A stretch of DNA of 12,614 nt, taken from assembly GCA_003024985.2 (NCBI GenBank), contig PXIH01S0138437.1; one strand, given 5' to 3'. The notes below the pieces were generated by a model. It saw only the letters and a program-made list of their open reading frames with translations. It was not told the origin of the DNA and ran no database searches. Below are positions 1 through 5,616 of the stretch, in pieces. The DNA comes from Euperipatoides rowelli (taxonomy: Eukaryota; Onychophora; Udeonychophora; Euonychophora; Peripatopsidae). Both the position numbers and the translations under genes were made by a program. Every line of letters begins with the position of its first letter. The first letter of the stretch is position 1.

Positions 1-109
1 TATATTCCACCCATTGATCTTTTAAAATGGAAGTTTGTGTCCCTGGTTCAGTAAATAAATCCAATTCGGATTTAGTACATTCACTAGAATGATGATTGAT
101 TAAAGACAT
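1..109 (-). CDS. 5' part of a conserved Polinton/Maverick protein (F54H12.2-like), cut by the window edge
   Basis: The frame starts at the ATG at 109-107 and stays open for 36 codons to the left edge. The N-terminus has a His-His-Ser-Ser-Glu-Cys stretch, then KSELDLF, then a TQTSI motif and a DQWVEY motif. From family knowledge this matches the start of an uncharacterised protein that recurs beside integrases in Polinton/Maverick and adintovirus-like elements (F54H12.2-like annotations). It is probably a virion or structural protein, but I cannot say which. The start codon lies 16 nt after the stop of the preceding gene on the same strand. No stop or frameshift is visible here, unlike its neighbours, but only the first part can be read, so intactness is unknown. 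Confidence 0.75.
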   Translation of the reverse strand, partial: MSLINHHSSECTKSELDLFTEPGTQTSILKDQWVEY

Positions 110-125
110 TTTATATGAATATATT

Positions 126-503
126 TTATATAATAGATTTGCTCTTCTTCCTCTTCTGAAATCTTTTTAATAATGATGCTGCGGAACAGGAACGTTTCCT
201 TTTATTCTTTCTAGTGGAGTGAGATTTTCTTTTTCTCCTCCCACCTTGTTTGGGTGTGGGGATTAGGGATGAAATTTTTTCTCTGACATCTTTCAAGACA
301 CCACTAGTGACATATTTAGCCGCACTAATGACGAGGTTTTAATGTAGTAGTCGCTCTAGCTATTTTAGGTGTTATGTATCATGCAACCTACTCAATAGAG
401 GTACTACTTTTCTAAATAAACTACTGAAAAAGGATCCTAAACCATAATCATATTGTACTAGACTTCCTCTGAAGACATCAAAATCACCTATATAAGGATT
501 CAT
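126..503 (-). pseudogene. small basic Polinton-type protein, broken
   Basis: The ATG at 503-501 opens a frame that begins MNPYIGDFDVFRGS and continues through a Gly/Tyr- and Phe-rich segment (YDYGLGSFF) and a hydrophobic stretch. It then meets a TAA at 374-372 and two or more further stops. The same frame reopens and ends at 128-126 with a strongly basic tail containing GGRRKRKS and KNKRKRS. Total span is 126 codons. The start is 8 nt after the stop of the upstream gene, and the end is 16 nt before the next ATG. Small proteins with a hydrophobic/glycine-rich front and a basic tail sit at this place in Polinton-like genomes and have been compared with adenovirus core or membrane-lytic minor proteins. 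That role is inference. The stops imply loss of function unless they are sequencing errors. Confidence 0.6.
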
Positions 504-511
504 TATTAATA

Positions 512-1434
512 TTATTCAAAATAAGGTGATCGATGTAAACGGAAATGAAGTTTGAGTAAAACTTTTCCGTAACTAAATCGAATAGGATTCACTGTATCAT
601 TTCTGATATCAATTTCTATTGTATCGAATAATTGTCTGGGTACCTGTAAATAATGAGGAATATCAAATCTTATTCACCATACAATTTAGTTTTTCCGTAT
701 CTATAGGTATCGTACAAAGAAGCGGAGCATGTGTATCATCTACTACTTGCCGACTTAACGTCAGAAAAAAATAATATAGTCATCCCTCTATTTATATTGC
801 TCGGTTATGTGCTCTCGATTCAAAAGTCTTTATTAAAATCATTTTTATAAAATGATGTTACATTTTTTTTCTTTATGATCAAATAAAATAGAATTTATAT
901 GTTCTACATAAGATGTATTTTTAAATGGATCAACTTTAGCTTCTTTAAATCCTAGTAGTCTGCATATTTGATGAGGTACTTGTAATTCAGAAAATGTATA
1001 AATTCCAGTCACTAGCTACAATACGAGTTTTAAAATTAAAAGGCCGTATTTCAAATTTAAAATTGGTGAATTGAATCGATGTGTTAATAGTTTTTATAAG
1101 TTTTGGATATTGTGGATGCCAATAGGTATAGTAACTTTTTTAATATAAACATCTTTAATATCTAAATCATTTGTGTAGAGAAAATAAGTCATTATTATTT
1201 TTTATCAACAGTATACCAAATATGTGGATATTGAATTTCAGCAATTCCAACTTCATAATCAGCTTGTGTTATCTAAGGATTTTGAAAGTTTAATTTTAAA
1301 ATTTTGAGGTGTATTTTCAGGATAATATTCCATACAACTATTGGNGAAAGTTTAATTTTAAAATTTTGAGGTGTATTTTCAGGATAATATTCCATACAAC
1401 TATTGGGAGGTAGGGCAATATAAAAATGAGTCAT
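512..1434 (-). pseudogene. conserved Polinton-type structural-like protein beginning MTHFY, broken
   Basis: The start codon is at 1434-1432, 17 nt after the integrase stop. The N-terminus reads MTHFYIALPPNS, followed by a segment rich in Tyr, Pro and Asn. Further on, in another frame, comes YEVGIAEIQYPHIWYTV (about 1257-1207). In the middle is a SELQVPHQICRLLGF stretch. The last segment, ending in LLKLHFR and a TAA at 514-512, is open for more than 40 codons. These blocks fit an uncharacterised protein that accompanies Polinton integrases; a capsid role is possible but unproven. Several frame changes and stops separate the blocks. A 61-bp duplication with an N at 1345 adds 62 bases in the N-terminal part and disrupts the frame there, probably an assembly error rather than biology. 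Net length without it is about 861 nt. Confidence 0.65.
1284..1406. repeat. 61-bp exact direct duplication around a single N (likely assembly join)
   Basis: Bases 1284-1344 and 1346-1406 are identical over 61 nt, and the only base between them is an N at 1345. Both copies encode the same part of the MTHFY gene. A true tandem duplication would not be expected to have an ambiguous base exactly at the junction. Two contig ends that overlap by 61 bp and were joined rather than merged explain it better. Confidence 0.85.
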
Positions 1435-1451
1435 AATTTTTTCAGGTCTTT

Positions 1452-2456
1452 TCAAGGAACCCAAGAATTAAATGATGCAAGATACCCTTGCCACTTAATA
1501 ATATATTTTTCTCATCCTCTTTTTTTCTTTTAATATTTTTTCTATATTGTAATAATCACCACTATCTTTTATAACAGCTTTTGTTATTCCTGGTAGAAGT
1601 ACCATCAATGACATCGTTTAAATATTTGATTTTATACACCGGTGGTACTGTAGGTCTACGTTCCGTGACAATATTTCTTGAGTCCAATTTGGGAGATAAT
1701 CTTTTTCAAATCTTTTCATTTTAGAAATTCTAACTTCTTGTATGATATTAAATTTAAAAGATTCAGATTCATCCCATAATTTATCCTTATATAAAATTTT
1801 ATAAACTTTTTCATTTTCCTTATTAACTTCTAGTGGACTTCTTTGAATACTTTTATGAAAAGTATGATGATAACTTTTCATTAATTGAGATAAAATATCT
1901 AAATACTTTAAAGTATTTTCAGCTGTGAAATATCTCCACGTACATGTTTTTCATGTTCGGTTGAACCGTTCAACCACTGCCGCTTTTAATTCAAATTTAG
2001 TTGTGAAAAAATGTATATTATTTTTTTTTAAATAAGTTTGGAAGAGATGGTTCTGAAATTCTTTACCATCATCTGTTTGGATTTTATTAGGTTTACGTTC
2101 TATAATTTTTTTAAATGAAACTAAAATGTCTTTAGCTGTTTGTTTTCATAGGTAAAGCCCAAGCATATTTGGAAAACACATCTATACAAGTTAATAAATA
2201 TTTAAAATCTGGATTATATTTGCTATGTTGGAAATCTACCAAGTCTGCTTGAACTGGTCATTAATACCATGAACAATAGTTCTTTTAAAATTTTTCCTTA
2301 CAGGTTTATGTAATGTGTACGCATTTTGCATTTTAAGCCATTCATTTAATTTATATGGTGTGCCTTCTCCATGTACACCTCGATGGAAGGCTTGCTTCCC
2401 GATAGACTGCCTACTTGTTCGGGGTTGTAATATTTTTCCAACAATTGGTTTTCCAT
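1452..2456 (-). pseudogene. Polinton/Maverick-type integrase (rve DDE core plus chromodomain-like end), inactivated
   Basis: This would insert the element by DDE strand transfer, as retroviral integrases do. Reading from the ATG at 2456-2454, visible blocks are LLEKYYNPEQ; a linker with NEWLKMQNAYTLHKPVRKNF; QADLVDFQ with the first catalytic Asp (2245-2243); TCIDVFSKYAWALPMK; QTDDGKEF with the second Asp (2073-2071); AAVVERFNRT with the catalytic Glu (1971-1969), 33 residues after that Asp; a SFKFN...VRISKMKR...LPNWTQEI block; and a chromodomain-like end with DYYNIEKILK and KWQGY...FNSWVP, stopping at 1454-1452. Its length, about 335 codons, suits the family. Frame changes near 2395, 2253, 2145, 1671, 1580 and 1500, plus an in-frame TGA at 1953-1951, make it a dead copy. 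All three catalytic residues are still encoded. Confidence 0.88.
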
Positions 2457-2639
2457 TCTTATTACAACACCTACTCTAGCAGACAAGTTTAAGTTTATTA
2501 CATCTGATACATATATTCTAACTAACATAAAATGAAATTTATAAACATTTATATAGTCTTGTTAGAGAAGAAATAGAAACAAGATTAACATTTTAAAACA
2601 ATGTTTATTTTTTGACATTATATTTACAAAAACTAGTTT

Positions 2640-2932
2640 TTAACTAGATGGAATTTTTTTGTCCAACTCATTAATGACATCCTCAAATAAAAATTTATTA
2701 TTATTTTTAACATTTAAATAAATTCCATTTCTTTCATAGAAGTAAATGGAATGCAATGGTGGATTTTCACCATATGTATTTACATAATTATCTATATCAA
2801 TAATATTAGCAATCAGTCCTGCTCATTTAAAGCCATAAATATAGTCTCTTGTAAAAGACTTTTAGAAAGTAATTTTTTATATTTCAATTCTTCAGGGGTT
2901 ACATTTGGTTTCTTTTCTTTATACATAAACAT
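2640..2932 (-). pseudogene. unrecognised short same-strand coding remnant
   Basis: An ATG at 2932-2930 begins MFMYKEKKPNVTPEEL and continues KYKKLLSKSLLQETIF before the frame closes. One base-step away, the next frame runs open from about 2820 through IANIIDIDNYVNTYGENPP and HSIYFYERNGIYLNVK to EDVINELDKKIPSS and a TAA at 2642-2640. Together they make about 97 codons with one frameshift near 2825. The composition (Lys/Glu-rich start, mixed hydrophobic pattern) looks coding rather than random, and it sits just upstream of the integrase on the same strand. I do not recognise the family. It could be a small accessory gene of the Polinton-like element. An opposite-strand ORF covering the same bases is judged a shadow. 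Confidence 0.4.
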
Positions 2933-3062
2933 TTAATCAAAATATATGGATTGATGAATGTACTGCATAAAATTAAAATGATTAATAGAGTTCATTGTTA
3001 ATGAGAGTTCTATTTTCTTTTAGAAATCTAAACTCCTTTAATATGATTATAACATTCACAAG

Positions 3063-3422
3063 TTAACTGATCTTTGAAATTAAAAATTCTCCCCATTTTT
3101 GATATGAGCAAATGTAATGATGTTTGGATTTAGATTTTGTTGGTGGTGCTGATCTACTGTGGGGAGGTAGTGGTGGATAGATCGGTAGTGTATCGGCATA
3201 ATAATTGATAGGTCTGGTTTGATTGAATGGCAGTGGTACTTGATACAATGGTATTGAGTTGGTATAATGATTGGTATGTCCATCATCCTCTATATCTACA
3301 TAATGATTCAAGGGTTGAGGTGAAATTTTATTTTCAAGTACGGGACTCGTTGCATTATGATGTGGAAACATTTCATTAGTTTTCTGATTAATGCTGGAAT
3401 ATTCATTCTTGGAATAACTCAT
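3063..3422 (-). CDS. 119-residue proline-rich hypothetical protein with its own promoter
   Basis: An uninterrupted ORF runs from the ATG at 3422-3420 to a stop at 3063. The product is hydrophilic, rich in Asn, His, Ser and Pro, with a PLPFNQTRP segment near residue 63 and a PPLPPHSRSAPP segment near residue 83, then a basic KSKSK patch and an aromatic tail (HHYICSYQKWGEF). There is no signal peptide or membrane segment. In another frame just after WGEF the sequence continues as a short Cys-containing block (QLTCECYNHIKGV, stop near 3005), so the current C-terminus may result from a 1-nt shift. A TATA box and initiator lie 67-98 nt upstream. I do not recognise the protein. It could be an accessory gene of the neighbouring element or a short exon. 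Intactness among broken neighbours is notable. Confidence 0.5.
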   Translation of the reverse strand: MSYSKNEYSSINQKTNEMFPHHNATSPVLENKISPQPLNHYVDIEDDGHTNHYTNSIPLYQVPLPFNQTRPINYYADTLPIYPPLPPHSRSAPPTKSKSKHHYICSYQKWGEFLISKIS

Positions 3423-3485
3423 GATTTCAATAGTTCTTGGAATAAAATATAGTTCAAACAGCGATGAAATAACAGTTCAAACAGC

Positions 3486-3612
3486 AGTGAAAATAATAAA
3501 AAAATAAAAAAATTTATATAGTAGCTATCACACATTTGATTGGTTGAGATATTATTCATTCAATGATTGGTTATTGAGTTGAAGAATCATATTGGTGCTT
3601 GCTTTTAATTGG
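3486..3612 (-). promoter_or_regulatory. core promoter for the 3422-3063 ORF: CCAAT boxes, TATA, initiator
   Basis: On the minus strand, CCAAT pentamers occur at 3612-3608, 3595-3591, 3570-3566 and 3543-3539. TATATAAA is at 3520-3513 and a TCACT initiator-like site at 3490-3486, about 31 nt from the TATA. The predicted start gives a 5' leader of about 67 nt before the ATG. The 12-mer GCTGTTTGAACT occurs twice in the leader (3485-3474 and 3462-3451), the first copy touching the initiator. Confidence 0.6.
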
Positions 3613-3761
3613 ATGGTTAGGTTAGGATTAACATGACTGGTTGGTGAAGATAGTAGATTATGGCTTTGGTATAATGGTACAATATTTCCTCACAGGTTTT
3701 GGTCATTTTTCTTACTCTTTAGGATGGAAATGGTGTAGATCTTCTGTTGTTTAATCGGTGT

Positions 3762-4601
3762 TTAAATACCATGATATTCATTATAGAGTTGAGGGTGACC
3801 TAATTGGTTTTCGGGGAAGTGATCAAAGCAGAAATAGGTCCTCTCAATCTCTGGTATGCTGCATGACCAATCGTAACACTTAAAAACATACAATCTTTTT
3901 CTCGGACATGGTGGTGGTAGTAGTGGTTGGGGGATAGGTCAGGTGGTTGGTGTAGGTAATTCATTTTGTTGTGGTGGTGGTGTCTCAGGTGGTGCAGGTT
4001 CATTGTGGGTAGGTAGATGTATGGGTGTTGATAGGATGGATTCTAGGGATGTGGTGTCTAGTGATGGAGGTATGGTTGAGGAACCCAGTGAGGGGAACAT
4101 AGTAACATCAAAATCGCAGATATCCACTAACGTTTGTGCGTAATCATGATCGGGGTTGGTGCATAGTTGGAATTATCTATAGTAAACTCATCACACCTGA
4201 AGTAGTTACATACATGTAGGGGTGTCATTGGTGTTGAGGGTGACGGTGGTGGTGGTGCTAGTGATGGTGTTGGTGGGGAATCTGTTGGTTCCCCACTTTA
4301 GAGGGCTTGTAATTTTCTATAAATAAAAAAAAATAANTAACTAATTAAAAACACTTAGAAATTTTTTTAATACATACCGATTTCTTTCTACTTGACTTCA
4401 AATTCTTTCTCATGCTTGTATTTTTCCATGGCTGCTATAACTATTATGTTACACTTGGCAGTAATCTGTTACACTGGGGATGCTCTCTATCTCTGCAGCT
4501 GATAGATCAGGAGTTGGTACTACTTTGACGGTGGTAGTGACCAGTATGGACCTGAGGGCTTCAAGTGCTGCAGCGGTTGATTGGATATTGATGGCTTGCA
4601 T
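3762..4601 (-). pseudogene. broken, spliced, proline-rich gene of unknown function
   Basis: The ATG at 4601-4599 opens about 50 codons beginning MQAINIQSTAAALEALRS, with a TPDLSAAEIESIPS stretch, closing at 4451-4449. An adjacent frame has a Lys/Glu-rich segment (AMEKYKHEKEFEVK) that reads into a 61-nt intron. After it comes RKLQAL, a TAA, then SGEPTDSPPTPSLAPPPP and HVCNYFRCDEFTIDNSNYAP. A frame change near 4150 leads to VDICDFDVTMFPSLGS, long Pro/Thr stretches, a TGA at 3941-3939, and a Cys-rich end (KCYDWSC, FCFDHFPENQ) before the TAA at 3764-3762. The promoter, intron and retained low-complexity coding character argue that this was a gene. Multiple stops and frame changes argue it no longer makes one long protein, unless further introns remove them. 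The family is not recognised; a zinc-binding tail is only a guess. Confidence 0.5.
4317..4377 (-). other. predicted 61-nt intron
   Basis: The donor is ATCG|GTATGT at 4377 and the acceptor is TTTATTTATAG ending at 4317, preceded by an unbroken T-rich tract. Length and signals are typical of short arthropod introns. Splicing joins a Lys/Glu-rich segment to RKLQAL and then the proline-rich region. An N lies inside at 4337. Confidence 0.6.
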
Positions 4602-4662
4602 GATGATTGGTGGCTTTGATTAAAATAACGAGTGGGTCTTGATCAATGGTTGTAGAGAAGAT

Positions 4663-4696
4663 AGTGACCTTTATTATTCTATGGGGTTTTTATAGG
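4663..4696 (-). promoter_or_regulatory. core promoter for the 4601-3762 unit: TATA and initiator
   Basis: CCTATAAAAACCCC occupies 4696-4683, with TATAAAAA at 4694-4687, and a TCACT initiator-like site at 4667-4663, about 28 nt downstream. The start codon follows about 62-66 nt later. ATTGG motifs (inverted CCAAT) lie further upstream around 4740-4800. The layout mirrors the promoter at 3486-3612. Confidence 0.55.
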
Positions 4697-4953
4697 TTTG
4701 AGTCGGATTGAAATGCTGTGACATTATTTTAGAGTTTAGCCAATGAAGTCACTTTTCTATTGTAGCCTTCTATTATGTCCAATTTTAGACCAATCAGAAA
4801 TTATTTCCGGCTTACATAGTGGTCCGTGCTTTAGTCACATTTTGGATACAAGCTTCACACCTGCTTGTCAACTCAGTTTTGAAGATTTCAGCTTCTAAAA
4901 TGCTAATTAGATAGGACTTCAAACCCTATCTTTCAAGTATTTGAGGGTTATAG

Positions 4954-5180
4954 CCACCATTTTGAATAAATTAAAAAAAATTTAAATTTCTTTAAAATTT
5001 TGAATTTTTGAAAAACCGGAAGTTGGCCATCTTGGATTTTTGCATTGTGGGTAATGTGCTCTGTCCATTCCACCATTTTTAATAAATTATGAAATGTTTT
5101 GAATTTTTGAACAAACCGGAAGTCGGTCATCTTGGATTATGGCACATGTGATCCACCATCTTGAATTATGAGTAATGTGT
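4954..5180. repeat. imperfect tandem repeat carrying CCGGAAGT...CATCTTGG
   Basis: Units begin with CCACCAT at 4954, 5070 and 5153. The first two share an AATAAATTA segment, TTTTGAATTTTTGAA, then a CCGGAAGT core followed by a CATCTTGGATT core. The first unit has an extra AT-rich insertion (116 versus 83 nt) and the third is partial. No gene is seen: a 60-codon minus-strand ORF here is a by-product of the repeat. Confidence 0.75.
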
Positions 5181-5295
5181 CCTCGAACTCCCGCACCTAC
5201 TACACATGACTATCCTAGAACCCCCACACCTACTGACCATGACTGGCTTAGAACTCTATTATACTGAGCTTGACTGTCCTGGAACTCTGGTATTC
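5181..5295. repeat. degenerate tandem repeat, about 33-bp unit, 3.5 copies
   Basis: Copies start at 5181, 5214, 5247 and 5278. Each begins C-C/T-T-N-GAAC and ends near CATGACT or TTGACTGT. Units one and two are close (both contain CACCTACT); unit three is diverged and unit four is partial. Confidence 0.6.
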
Positions 5296-5303
5296 TATCT
5301 ACT

Positions 5304-5437
5304 TTGGTTCAAGTAAAATATGATCTTTTCAAGTAGTTTGGTAGATATAACTGTTTATCCGGGGAACCTTCATTTCCTAGATTAAATTGGTTCAAGTAGA
5401 ATATGATCTTTTCATGTAGTTTGGTACATAGAACTGT
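5304..5437. repeat. pair of 51-bp near-identical direct repeats, 83 bp apart
   Basis: Bases 5304-5354 and 5387-5437 differ at four positions. Both begin TTGGTTCAAGTA and end ACTGT. The 32 bp between them contain CCGGGGAACC and are not repeated. Confidence 0.8.
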
Positions 5438-5520
5438 CAATGAAATCCTCCAAATGTTTTTTTCTATATTTATTTCTGTGTTGTAAAGATTATTATGAAA
5501 TTATTGTACAAATTGTAAAT

Positions 5521-5586
5521 AAACTGATTTAGAAACACAAACTAAGTCAGACTCATTCCACACAACTTAGACGAATTGACTAAATA
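5521..5586 (+). repeat. first copy of a 66-bp exact dispersed direct repeat
   Basis: This segment matches 7604-7669 at every base in the same orientation. It starts AAACTGATTTAG and ends GAATTGACTAAATA. Its last five bases overlap the left arm of the hairpin at 5582-5616, which the second copy lacks. Confidence 0.95.
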
Positions 5587-5616
5587 TGTTTCACCCCTTT
5601 GGGGTGAAACATATTT
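5582..5616. repeat. perfect hairpin: 16-bp arms, 3-nt loop
   Basis: The left arm is 5582-5597 (AAATATGTTTCACCCC), the loop TTT, and the right arm 5601-5616, an exact reverse complement. A T-run follows. It does not match the histone stem-loop consensus, and no role is evident. Confidence 0.9.

Noticed and set aside
2751-2936. Plus-strand 61-codon Ile/Tyr-rich ORF
   Set aside because: The opposite strand has better coding character over the same bases, and the plus frame is low-complexity.
3617-3626. Two adjacent TTAGG units, the insect telomere motif
   Set aside because: Only two copies; far too few for a telomeric array, and the surrounding DNA is GT-rich by chance or coding reasons.
3943-4143. 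Plus-strand 66-codon ORF, Gly/Val-rich
   Set aside because: It is the antisense of the proline-rich minus-strand gene, whose CCN codons read as glycine on this strand.
4337-4337. Single N as a second mis-join
   Set aside because: Unlike 1345, the flanks are not duplicated; it sits in an A/T homopolymer-rich intron and is likely one ambiguous base.
4948-5130. Minus-strand 60-codon ORF
   Set aside because: It spans tandem repeat units and repeats its own peptide pattern; a by-product of the repeat.
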